Shown one piece after another: positions 9,601 through 18,930 of a stretch of DNA of 64,000 bases. The notes under the pieces were generated by a model. That model did no database searches. It was given only the letters and a program-made list of their open reading frames with translations, and was not told where the DNA came from. Made by a program: the position numbers and the translations under genes. Where the stretch lies: positions 6,940,175 to 7,004,174 of the forward strand of contig NC_088645.1 in the NCBI RefSeq assembly GCF_964019385.1, in the 5' to 3' direction. The stretch's first letter is position 1. Each line of letters begins with the position of its first letter. Origin of the DNA: Sycon ciliatum. Lineage: Eukaryota > Porifera > Calcarea > Leucosolenida > Sycettidae.

Positions 9601-10577
9601 GAGTCCACTCTTAGCGACAAGGTGTGTCGGCAGTCCAAGGTTACCTGCCTCAGAGGTAGAGTGAAACCGGTCTTCCCTGCCTGTACCCCGAATGTTTCAT
9701 AGGCCTCTGGTGGCTGGGCGGACTGTACGGCTGGTGATGCTGCACCCGTTCGGAGTGACGAAACGGCTGGTGCTGATCGGTTGTGTTGCCTGGATGACGT
9801 GCTCTGCGACTGGGTCTGGGCACTGCGGTCCACTCGACCAGATCCGGCACGGCACACCGATGCAAAATGTCCCTTACGCCCACACTGGGCACAGAACATA
9901 CGCGCTGCTGGGCAGTTCGGCTTGCCGGGAGCGTGCGTCTCTCCACAATACCCACCGCCTGATGCTGGCAATGGTGCATGTCCAGGTTGACGCGTAGCTG
10001 CATAGCTGACCTCTGGCACAGGTGCTTCTTTGGCACCCTCTTCAGCTAATACCACTGCCTGCGCCTTGGCTGCGGCGGAGCTCAAGTCCTGCGCATCGTG
10101 CTCCAAGACACTCTTTCGGGCACTGGCAGAGCTGAGCCCCCGTGCAAACAGGTGGACTCCCACAACTCCCAGTAGTTCCTCGGCAGTACGAGTGCTGGTC
10201 AGGTTGCAAACCCTCATGTCTTTTTGCACCCGCAGCCGAAAGGCCTGTACAGTCTCCCCAGGACGTTGCTCGACTGCAAACAATTCCGCCAAACGGGACG
10301 CTGCGCTCTGTTTCGAGCCGAAATATTCTTGGAACAATTTGATAAGATCGTTGTAGGGATTAGTTGCAGTAGTTGGCACTGTCGGGTAGCTCTGCCATAA
10401 GTAGTGACTTGCTGACTCGCCTAAATTGGCAGCTGCTGCCAAATACTGCTTCGCCTGATCCTTCACTTCGTGGAGTGCAAAGCCAATCTCCAACTGACTA
10501 CGCCAAGTAAGGAAATGATCGTTTCCCAGCTCGTGGTCCAGGTCAAGGCGGACGCCGACTTTTACTTTTTCTGCCAT
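6639..10577 (-). CDS. Gypsy A gag-pol polyprotein
   Basis: A single frame of 1312 codons encodes the whole polyprotein. Rough order: gag (1-205); a Cys/His pair (CGETHAPGKPNC then CAQCGRKGHFASVC, about 208-245); retropepsin-like protease (about 315-410); reverse transcriptase (VVIYLDDILIYA within about 445-700); RNase H (RIEVDASGHGLGAVLL, about 740-870); integrase zinc finger (HEGHLGRDR...CTPC, about 960-1000) and core (VISDNGAQF, about 1020-1160); and a Ser/Thr/Pro-rich tail. The gag Cys/His pattern resembles the mag-type branch of Ty3/gypsy elements; that placement is an inference. The start ATG lies about 60 bp inside the primer site, as expected. The frame is an element gene and not a host one. 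Confidence 0.9.
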   Translation of the reverse strand: MAEKVKVGVRLDLDHELGNDHFLTWRSQLEIGFALHEVKDQAKQYLAAAANLGESASHYLWQSYPTVPTTATNPYNDLIKLFQEYFGSKQSAASRLAELFAVEQRPGETVQAFRLRVQKDMRVCNLTSTRTAEELLGVVGVHLFARGLSSASARKSVLEHDAQDLSSAAAKAQAVVLAEEGAKEAPVPEVSYAATRQPGHAPLPASGGGYCGETHAPGKPNCPAARMFCAQCGRKGHFASVCRAGSGRVDRSAQTQSQSTSSRQHNRSAPAVSSLRTGAASPAVQSAQPPEAYETFGVQAGKTGFTLPLRQVTLDCRHTLSLRVDSASMVSIIPKSLLPSGYVLLPPPCPLQPVGTQRITAVGVFEGNLSYQGRETTETIFVVDDAQCTVPALLGEQASIRLGLLALPISAVEIPACAEGLASLPAMRGPITIALDPDHPPSQQSSRRVAPALLTSLRQQLDAWLEQGVVEMVEEVTAQDFVSPLVATPKPDKTMRWCVDLRQVNAAVRRPGVQLPTADELLSQLSGAQMFSKLDLKSGYSQLEISPECRHAFVVASPLGYFRFCRLPFGVSSGPELFQRKMEQILAGCEGVVIYLDDILIYAPSLEEHDRRKAAVLTALKEYNVTLNDKKCVFQVSELEFLGHHVSAKGISPGPSKVESLSQMSDPTNVAELRAFLGLATYVAKFIPNIASVVAPMTALLSGEWNWTSACHTAAEKIRSLITNAPILALFDPTLPTRIEVDASGHGLGAVLLQQSQTDGQEWRPVYYAGRKLSDAESRYATIEQEALAVAWGSNRFRSFITGMPVTIITDHKPLVHVFMPSYKLASASLRVQRLVLKVQDLTLTVQYRPGKLNHIADALSRLPAEDADPSFLLVHAVTVADGVSAHRQLIARETARDSTLCSVRDALRSGKWPSATELAPYQALSPELSVWPFPNSSDFLILRGERVVIPASAAQHVLNLAHEGHLGRDRTLAQLKETVWWPGWNTATRHFLASCTPCATEAAIRPVPLKPRDLPPHAWHTVAIDVFYYQQSAFFSLLDLYSRYPAVVRLPAEKTRDIIKALEQIFTLFGMPRHVISDNGAQFCSDEFRNQLESWGISHERTVPYTPRQNPVERLHRTLKQHMRKSGMPRADDALRVALKAVRSAINTTTGKPPGDLLLRGGYRTPLRQLQPVDNMATAEDDDEIDEEVRERDAQHKAASKVTFDAAHQAKSRTLVPGQAVFVKQPSGSTEKATIVTATPHDAVITTEEGVTFRRHLDRLQVDPTEVVATATPLDSTVPSAPGSPTAATPSTVPPAAGRPQRTTRKPSRYQ

Positions 10578-10652
10578 TCCCCACGTGCGTGGTGGAAACT
10601 ACAAACTTCAACGAGTGACTTACTAAGAAAAGAATCCTGTTCACTGCGCCAA

Positions 10653-10867
10653 TGTTTCAGTCAACTCGTCACTCAGTTCACACCAGCCAACACGGTTCAA
10701 TCCAGCAATGGGATTAATCAATACATGCAATAAGAATAAACACAAGGAAAACGGTTCGGGATAATAAATTAGGACACTCAGGATCTGGCCGCCATTCTCG
10801 GGCTCTCTCTCTTGATCTCCTCGACCTTGCGCCAGGATCCGTCAATATGTACAATCACTACAACAAG
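10653..10867 (-). repeat. Upstream LTR of gypsy A, piece 1 (next to the primer site)
   Basis: It matches 6160-6374 and is broken off by element X. CAAG (10864-10867) is repeated at 18329-18332. Pieces 2 and 3 are at 18333-18428 and 27219-27356. Confidence 0.93.
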
Positions 10868-11367
10868 TGTTGTACCTGCGCCTGCACGTGTTATCTCTTC
10901 GTCGTAGCTGCTGCTGTATTTGTGTCTTTGTGTGTACATGTGGCTGCACGTGTTGTCTCTTCGTCGTAGCTGCTGCTGTATTTGTGTCTGTGCTGCTGAC
11001 CCGTACATGCTGCTGCGCTGCTTTGTTGTTGACACGCGCACCTTTTTGTGCTGAGTACACCACCTTTTGTGCTGACGAGGGCACCAATTTCTGATATCAT
11101 GTTTTCCTTTTGCCATGTCGTCGTCAGTTGTCCGACGTTCGTCGTCAGTTGTCAGTCATTCGTTGTCAGAGTCAGACGTTTGTTGACAGTCGTCAGTCAT
11201 TCGTTGTCAGTGTTAGTTCTCCATTATGAGTTCTTCCGTCGCCGCTTGAAGTAAACTATGAAAAGCTCTCTCTCTAGCTCTAGAGAAAAACCACTGACTA
11301 GTTCGTTTTGAGGTGTGGCGTGGCGAGGATAGAAGAGGCAGTTCGTTCTCAACCTTCCGAGACGACA
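10868..11367 (+). repeat. 5' LTR of X (500 bp)
   Basis: It matches 17829-18328 along its whole length by eye. It contains internal direct repeats around CTCTTCGTCGTAGCTGCTGC and several GTCGTCAGT copies near the end. Confidence 0.9.
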
Positions 11368-12029
11368 TTTGGCGCCCAACTAATCGAACCCACGACCCTG
11401 AAGCTCGTCGCTCCCCGGCCGGTGTTTTTCGTTTTCCTCTTCGCGTTCTCGCCATGGCTCCGCTTTGCTGCGTCTGTTCAACCCTTTCCTAGATCCTCGG
11501 AGCTCCTACTCAGGTGAGCATGCCTTTGTAATTGTCTGCTCTGCGTAATGTGTTGCAATGTTGCCGTACCTTGTATTCGATTTCGAATTTTCAAATAATT
11601 GTTTTACGTCGGGTGACTCGGGTCCCTGCAGGAATTCCGTGGAACCTTGTTCTCTTGTGTTCGAGTGTGTACTCGTAGTGTAGTCTTGCTGCTCGTTGGA
11701 AGTAAGTTCGCCCCGTTGTGTTAGTTGTGTCGCTCTGACTACCCTGTACTGTACTGTTGTGTATGAAAATTTCAAACTTCTGTGCGTGCGCTACTCGTTC
11801 GAATCTGGAACTTGTGTTTGCATGTTCGTCGTGCATTCAGCATGGGTAGCTTTGATCTCGTCTTGTGTTGTGCACTTGTGCTTGCCACGGAGTTGCCGTC
11901 GGACTGCTCCGATAGTGTGACTGTGTCGCGTGATTTGTTTAGATGTCCACCTGAACGTTCTCGAGGTGCTGCCTCGTATGTAGTCGATCCATATTGTTTT
12001 GTTTCGTGTTTTTACCGTTTTAGTAGTAG

Positions 12030-13037
12030 TGTCATGACCCGGACTCGACTCGTCGTGAAAGCGACCACGCAATGAGATTCAGCAGCCAAAAGCTGGGCTC
12101 CGAAATATTCTAGAGTTCTGTAAGAACCATGATTAGTCACGAAGGATTTGGCACTTTCGTTAGTTGAGCAATCATGGCTTACAACTCGTGGCCTCGAGTC
12201 ACAAGTGTTGTCGTACGGCGGCTACACCTTCAGTACAAGTCGTCAGCATTGTACTCACTACACTGTTGAGCTTGAGGGGACCCTGCTTAGTCCTGCAAGG
12301 GAGCTGATACCTTTGTTAGTCGAGCAAGCAAGGCCCCTCTTCTCGCGTCGTACGACGTAAAGGGTCCTGCAAGTGCTTCGCGCACTGCGGACTCCATTAT
12401 CCCTTTTTTGGGAGAGGTCACGGCTTGACCGTGAAGCACCCTACGGGGTAATGAGAGGGAAGAGCCTACGGGCAGGAGATGAAGGGTGACCAACGACCAA
12501 GGCAGCGTACGGAGGCGGCGTGCTCTAGCTGCAGCAACTTCCGGCAGCATACTCCAGGCCCCGTCGCACGAAGAGCCTCGGAGTCCTTTCATGTAATGTG
12601 GGTGAGCGAGCTCCCCGTATTGATTGATCATTCTTTGTACTATATTCTAGTTTGGCTGATTGCACATATTGCACCACTGTTTGTAATATAGAAACAATCC
12701 TTACGCATTCTTGCCACTGTATACTTTTGATCACATAATGTAGCATATATAAGGAGCTGTTTTGCAAACATTCATCCTCGATTCTCGGGGAGCTCACTAC
12801 TCCTCTCGATTCTGAGAGAGTCACTCCGACTCTCTCCTGCTTTGGTCTTTTGACTATACACTTGATCTTTCGATCTAGTACTGCAATGGTTCAAATAAAC
12901 ACTGTTCAAGTGGAATTAGAAACCTGTCGTTCTATGTGAGCTAGCAACTTGGATGGCGACTATATTGGTCGTCTACCTGGGTAGCCACTAGACTGATCTA
13001 AGCCAAGTCACAAACCCGCCGAAGCGCGGCCATGACA
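12030..13037 (+). repeat. 5' LTR of Z
   Basis: It is about 1008 bp and nearly identical to 15543-16552. TATA-like TATATAAGG lies near 12747, and a polyadenylation-like AATAAA near 12894. Confidence 0.88.
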
Positions 13038-13916
13038 TTTGGTGCTGTGACCAGGATTTCCAAGCTGCGTCTTGCTGTTGCTCCGGCAGAGTAGTCGTAA
13101 CTCGGTGTGCACTGGTCCATGCTGAACTCTGAGCTCTTGTTTACTCGAGCGCGCAGAGGTGTGAATTTGATGTCGATTTCACGAGGCTGCATGCAGTTCT
13201 CAAGTGGAGTCGGAAGCGAACTGTTTTGTTCTGTTCTGGCCTTGGTCCGTTCAGTTGAACACTGTGACTCTGTCTGAGTGCGTGCACATGGAACGTGAAC
13301 TCGTTCTGTTTTGTAGCTGTTGCTACCACTTACCAGTTGGCGTGCCAACTTGTTCCGGAAGACCTGGCGAAAGTCGGTCATGCCGCCGACGAGAGTTTCG
13401 ACTCCTGCACCACTTGTTGGTCTGAGATATGTGTCAGCTGCACTCGATTTGCGGTGTAGACGGCGCATTTTTCGAACCCACAGAGGTTCTTGCTAGGACG
13501 TGCAGTCTCTACTGTTTTGTCAGCGCTTGCACAGAAACTGCTCGAGAAGCGAAATGCTTTTAGACTTTTAGAGTCGTCTTGCAGTGGCAGGATCGATGAC
13601 TGCATGAAGCTTAGCTTCTACGTTGCCCTCAGCTGCAGTTGAGGAGTGTTGCTGTTCTTTTGAACTTTGACGGTTCAAAAACAGTCAAGAGGACTATGTC
13701 CTTGTCGTGTGACGGAGTCACGAAGCCAGATTTCGAAACTGGACGCACCAGTTGAGATGCTGGCTGAAACGATGATACAGCAACAAGTTCTGCAGAGAGC
13801 TTGAACAACTGCTGATTTGAGTTCGTTGATGCGGATCTCAAATGTTTTGATTGGAGTGTGATGGAAATCACTAGTGAGCTGATGCCCACCTGAAACCAGC
13901 ACTTCTGTGTTGGGCG

Positions 13917-15084
13917 ATGCCTGTTTGGTGTCGGATCTGTCGACGTCCGCACCCTGTGGTGTTTCGTCACGTACTGAGTATGATGTTGGTTACTGGTTCT
14001 GACATTGGACGCGATGTGCTGTCCCAATTCCTTGCGAGATCACTTCGGGTGATGGAGCATTGCATTTTTAAGGCTTCTAAAGCTGACGTCGTTCCGCCAA
14101 GCCATGATGGTGATGGCAAACGAGAGCACGTTCTTCGCTTGCGGAGACGTGAAGTGATACCCCCATTTTCGGAGGTGACGGTTAACGCCGTGCTAGACAC
14201 GTCGGAAGGGTTGCCGACCTGTGCCTTGACGATACCTGATGGGTGTTTTCAAGGAATGAATGATGTCATGATGGCGCATGCGCTAGTGAGCCCTACGGTG
14301 GATGGTGTTCCCGTACGGGTGTTAAATTACTCTGACGAGGCAGTGGCTCTAGAGAGGGCAATGCAGATTGGTCGGTTGGAACCAATATCTGAAGTCATGA
14401 GTATCATGACCCGAAGACACTATGGCCGATGGCCAGAGAGAGGAATCAGCTCAATTAGCTGAGACAGAGGACTCCCTCGGGGTCTGGAAGCAGTTGCGCA
14501 TTGGCGCAGATTGTCCCGCTCTAACTCCCGGCTGTGGTAGTGACGAGCTGGTCTCAGTCAAGTTGCCCACTGTTGGTGGTAGGGATGAGCTGGTCTCAGT
14601 CCAAGTGCCCACTGTTAGTGGTAGGGATGAGCTGGTCTCAGTCCAAGTGCCCACTGTTGGTGGTAGGGATGAGCTGGTCTCAGTCCAAGTGCCCACTGTT
14701 GGTGGTAGGGATGAGCTGGTCTCAGTCCAAGTGCCCACTGTTGGTGGTAGTGACGAGCTGGCCTCAGTCAAGTTGCCCACTGTTGGTGGTAGGGATGAGC
14801 CGGACTCAATCCAGCCCACGGCGGCGGGTGGAGGAAGAGATGGACAATCTGGTATCTCCTGCGAGGAGATCCACTGCTTGCAAGCCTTAGTACTTCGGTA
14901 TCGAGATGCGTTCGCTTTGAACCCATCTGAGCTTGGTCGCACTTCGGTGCTACACCACACCATTGAGACACGTGATCGTGGTCCTGTTGCACAGGCTACT
15001 AGGCGTATGCCATTGTGTCTGTCCTTGCTGGCAGCAATGAACCTACCGTGGAAGTCTTGGCGAGGTCGCCAAGGTCTTTTGTAA
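13917..15084 (+). CDS. Remnant pol reading frames of element Z
   Basis: Two overlapping frames (13917-14462 and 14422-15084) read as the stretch of a gypsy polyprotein between protease and reverse transcriptase: VPPSHDGDGKREHVLRLRRR, VIPPFSEVTVNAVLD, and RYRDAFALNPSELGRTSVLH followed by an arginine-rich RRMP-type motif. Between them lies a block of seven 14-residue repeats (14536-14816). A short frame at 15279-15506 ends RRLPSRLADFQVG, which resembles the C-terminal tail of gypsy polyproteins. This is a fossil with most of the usual pol domains not recognisable. The frames are reported separately. Confidence 0.65.
14536..14816 (+). repeat. 42-bp tandem repeat inside Z, about 7 units
   Basis: Each unit encodes a 14-residue peptide of the type GGRDELVSVQVPTV. 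Units differ at a few bases; the first and sixth share VKLPTV. It is an in-frame coding minisatellite. Confidence 0.88.
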
Positions 15085-15542
15085 TGGGTGGAGTGTGGGT
15101 GGAACCGATTCGTTGGATACCACCAAATCTATGTTTTGTACTGAACCGGATACCTACGTGGTAGAAGGGTGTGTCGACCACACGTTATGGCCTATGGTCT
15201 ACATTCATCTGAGATGACACGAAATGGCGAACTGTCATACGTATACGCTTTGCGTGAAGATTTGCAATGTGCATTTAGTTGTACATGACAAGCTGCGTGT
15301 TGTTCAGCAGCACCAGGCTCATCTCTACGATGGTGGAGCAGTACCAGTTTCATTTTGAAGTTGGAATTTTTTTTGATGGAAATGTCCCGCCTGTGGAGCC
15401 ACATTTCGTACTCTATGCCGTACCTGTTACGGTGCAGAACCAGTTGGCTTGGCCAACGAGAGCTAGGCGGTTACCGTCACGACTCGCCGACTTCCAAGTT
15501 GGGTAACATCACGGGGACGTGATTCTTGAGAGGCCGGGGAAT

Positions 15543-16552
15543 TGTCATGACCCGGACTCGACTCGTCGTGAAAGCGACCACGCAATGAGATTCAGCAGCC
15601 AAAAGCTGGGCTCCGAAATATTCTAGAGTTCTGTAAGAACCATGATTAGTCCTACGAAGGATTTGGCACTTTCGTTAGTTGAGCAATCATGGCTTACAAC
15701 TCGTGGCCTCGAGTCACAAGTGTTGTCGTACGGCGGCTACACCTTCAGTACAAGTCGTCAGCATTGTACTCACTACACTGTTGAGCTTGAGGGGACCCTG
15801 CTTAGTCCTGCAAGGGAGCTGATACCTTTGTTAGTCGAGCAAGCAAGGCCCCTCTTCTCGCGTCGTACGACGTAAAGGGTCCTGCAAGTGCTTCGCGCAC
15901 TGCGGACTCCATTATCCCTTTTTTGGGAGAGGTCACGGCTTGACCGTGAAGCACCCTACGGGGTAATGAGAGGGAAGAGCCTACGGGCAGGAGATGAAGG
16001 GTGACCAACGACCAAGGCAGCGTACGGAGGTGGCGTGCTCTAGCTGCAGCAACTTCCGGCAGCATACTCCAGGCCCCGTCGCACGAAGAGCCTCGGAGTC
16101 CTTTCATGTAATGTGGGTGAGCGAGCTCCCCGTATTGATTGATCATTCTTTGTACTATATTCTAGTTTGGCTGATTGCACATATTGCACCACTGTTTGTA
16201 ATATAGAAACAATCCTTACGCATTCTTGCCACTGTATACTTTTGATCACATAATGTAGCATATATAAGGAGCTGTTTTGCAAACATTCATCCTCGATTCT
16301 CGGGGAGCTCACTACTCCTCTCGATTCTGAGAGAGTCACTCCGACTCTCTCCTGCTTTGGTCTTTTGACTATACACTTGATCTTTCGATCTAGTACTGCA
16401 ATGGTTCAAATAAACACTGTTCAAGTGGAATTAGAAACCTGTCGTTCTATGTGAGCTAGCAACTTGGATGGCGACTATATTGGTCGTCTACCTGGGTAGC
16501 CACTAGACTGATCTAAGCCAAGTCACAAACCCGCCGAAGCGCGGCCATGACA
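15543..16552 (+). repeat. 3' LTR of Z
   Basis: It is the partner of 12030-13037. It differs from it by a short insertion near 15653 and a base near 16031 among few changes. Confidence 0.88.
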
Positions 16553-17828
16553 TTAGTTTCTCCATGTTCTGTGTACATGGTGTAGAGCGTTGTCAGGCTC
16601 GGTCATGCACTGTCAACAAAGTAGGAAAGCTGTTGGCTTCCGGTTTGGTGGGAGGTGTGAACTTCATGTAGGATTCTCGTTCTTGATCCAGGTTGAATTT
16701 TGTTTGTGAGCGTATGCCTATGATGGTTTTGTAATAATTGTGTTTTGGCATGTGGGTTTCTCTAGTTCCTCTGGGTGGGCGTCTGATCATGGTGAGCCAC
16801 GGTCTGCTTGGTGGTCTGCAGGGATCCTGCGCTTTTTTTGTATCGGTTTGCCTTGCGGGTGTTATGGTTTCCGTGTGTTGCTGGCTGGCCCTTGTGCGTC
16901 CCAGTCGGTGCCGGACAGTTTTTTTTTCTTCGGTTTTTCGGTTTTGTGAGCGGATGTACTATAAGTTCCGTGTTATTCAGGTTCAATCCCTGTGGTTTTT
17001 TCAGGTTCAATCCCTGTGGTTTTTTCAGGTTCAATCCCTGTGGGTTTTTTCAGGTTAGAGACCTGTGGTTATTCAGGGTAGCGCCCTGTGGTTTTTCTTC
17101 ATTATCTTTTGCGTATTGGTAACCGATTTGTTTGTGTGTCCTCAATGGTGTCCTCACTGATTAATTGCTCCTGTTTCAATCGACGTGTTCTTCCTGGCTG
17201 TTCTTCCCCTCCTTCGTGTGCTTTTCTGATTTTTGGTGATGGCTGAGATGTTTGCGTCAGTCCTTCTCCCTTTCTGTGTGTGTCCTGTGATTCTCGGAGT
17301 TTCTGTAGCGCCATCGGTTTTCGGACAGCCGGCCAGTGTGCGTCCTGCTGCCCCAGTCTTCTTCTCGGTCGGTGCGTGCTGTCGGTCTCGCCGCTCCTGG
17401 AAGCGTCGCTGGGTCCGTCGGCATAACCTGTTTTCTCATGCATTTGTACTTTTGTTTTGTCATGACTGGTGGATGGGTGGCGTACTAGGTTGGTGCTGTT
17501 CTAAGAATAAAAGATCCAAAGGGACAAACACAGGTCGAACAGCTCGCCAGCCGGGGTCCTTTGCAAAATCTGTTGCTTGCAGGTTCCGTTGATTGGTGCA
17601 CAGTTTTGCGGGGCTCCCGACTGGTGTTAACCCTCCTGGCCTACTCGTCATGCATTCAACAGTTGTGGCCCACCTCTTTTGTGTTTTATTGTCGCCTGTT
17701 TATGTTGCTTCATATTTCATTTCCCCTGTCTTTCTGTCTTCTTCTCCGGTCTGTCTTCTTCCGTTTTTTATACACTTCACTTTTGCTTCCATCCACAGGA
17801 GTGGATGTCTTTTTTTGGTAGGGGATAG
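16553..17828 (+). other. 3' internal region of X
   Basis: No domain is recognised. A 23-24-bp motif (GGTTCAATCCCTGTGG plus a T run) is repeated three times at 16979-17053, and two weaker copies follow. The same region type appears after 63745 in the second X copy. Confidence 0.6.
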
Positions 17829-18328
17829 TGTTGTACCTGCGCCTGCACGTGTTATCTCTTCGTCGTAGCTGCTGCTGTATTTGTGTCTTTGTGTGTACAT
17901 GTGGCTGCACGTGTTGTCTCTTCGTCGTAGCTGCTGCTGTATTTGTGTCTGTGCTGCTGACCCGTACATGCTGCTGCGCTGCTTTGTTGTTGACACGCGC
18001 ACCTTTTTGTGCTGAGTACACCACCTTTTGTGCTGACGAGGGCACCAATTTCTGATATCATGTTTTCCTTTTGCCATGTCGTCGTCAGTTGTCCGACGTT
18101 CGTCGTCAGTTGTCAGTCATTCGTTGTCAGAGTCAGACGTTTGTTGACAGTCGTCAGTCATTCGTTGTCAGTGTTAGTTCTCCATTATGAGTTCTTCCGT
18201 CGCCGCTTGAAGTAAACTATGAAAAGCTCTCTCTCTAGCTCTAGAGAAAAACCACTGACTAGTTCGTTTTGAGGTGTGGCGTGGCGAGGATAGAAGAGGC
18301 AGTTCGTTCTCAACCTTCCGAGACGACA
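17829..18328 (+). repeat. 3' LTR of X (500 bp)
   Basis: It is the partner of 10868-11367. It is followed by CAAG and then piece 2 of the gypsy A LTR. Confidence 0.9.
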
Positions 18329-18428
18329 CAAGTATCACGTGCGACCTACGTCGCTGGTAGACTGCATGGTACTACCCAGCGCTAGGGATAGGGCATGCCA
18401 AGTATGTGGTGAATGCGTACAGAAGGAA

Positions 18429-18616
18429 TGTAGGCATGCAAGAAGCCAGACTAAGCACACGGAAAGAATAGACAACTAGCCATTGTGTCTCTCAGATTCT
18501 TCATCTGTGAAACCAGCTCAACAGCAGCATATGGCCAAGAGCATTACGCAATGCACTGTTACCATGACTGTGCACATCAGTACTACAGCCGTGATGTACA
18601 ATGCATGACTACCACA
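18429..18616 (-). repeat. Downstream LTR of Y (188 bp)
   Basis: It matches 22974-22979 plus 27033-27214. On the minus strand it opens TGTGGTAGTCATGC and closes GCCTACA. Confidence 0.92.
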
Positions 18617-18930
18617 TTACCCCCCTTCCCTAAGAAAAAAAATTGTCTGCAAATGCAAACCTGTTTGAGAAAAAAAAGGAGAGAAAAAAAAGGAAAAAGA
18701 AAAAAGAAAAAAAAAGGAGAAAATTGCAGACAAGAAAAGAACAATAAAATTGCAGAGGAAGCAAGCAAAGAATCAATTCAAAGCAACAAATTTGATACAC
18801 CCTGACACTGACGGGTCAACTCACTGAAGATACATCAAACCTGTACCACGATACAAACAGAACAAACCAAACCAGCAACTAAATCGCAAATTGGCATAGT
18901 TATGCAACATGGTCAGTCAAAATGGAGATA
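18617..18930 (-). other. Y region between gag-pol and the LTR
   Basis: Non-coding. It contains an A-rich purine run on the plus strand (about 18640-18725) and the polypurine tract on the minus strand. Confidence 0.6.

Larger units (their letters stand above)
12030..16552 (+). mobile_element. Ty3/gypsy-like element Z, strongly reduced, inside X
   Basis: Long LTRs of about 1.0 kb lie at 12030-13037 and 15543-16552. They begin TGTCATGACC, end CATGACA and differ at only a few places. A primer-site-like TGGTGCTGTGACC lies at 13040 and a purine tract ending GGCCGGGGAA precedes the right LTR. The internal part is only 2.5 kb and keeps recognisable pieces of pol only, so the copy is broken and non-autonomous. 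The target duplication is not clear. Comparison with the X-family copy at 63700-63745, where AGTAGTAG runs straight into TTTCTCCATG, supports the insertion point. Confidence 0.85.
10868..18328 (+). mobile_element. LTR element X (no coding domain of its own), carrying Z
   Basis: Identical-looking 500-bp LTRs lie at 10868-11367 and 17829-18328 and begin TGTTGTACC and end ACGACA. A primer site TGGCGCCCAAC lies at 11370 and a purine tract GGTAGGGGATAG abuts the right LTR. The target duplication is CAAG (or ACAAG). With Z removed, the internal part is only about 1.9 kb, and I see no gag or pol domain in it. It therefore looks like a non-autonomous LTR family (LARD/TRIM type) mobilised by proteins of another element. 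A diverged second copy begins at 62628. It is a young insertion. Confidence 0.85.

Noticed and set aside
12287-12631. Minus-strand frame of 114 codons, repeated at 15802-16146
   Set aside because: It lies in the long LTR of Z and is duplicated only because the LTR is; no protein similarity is recognised.
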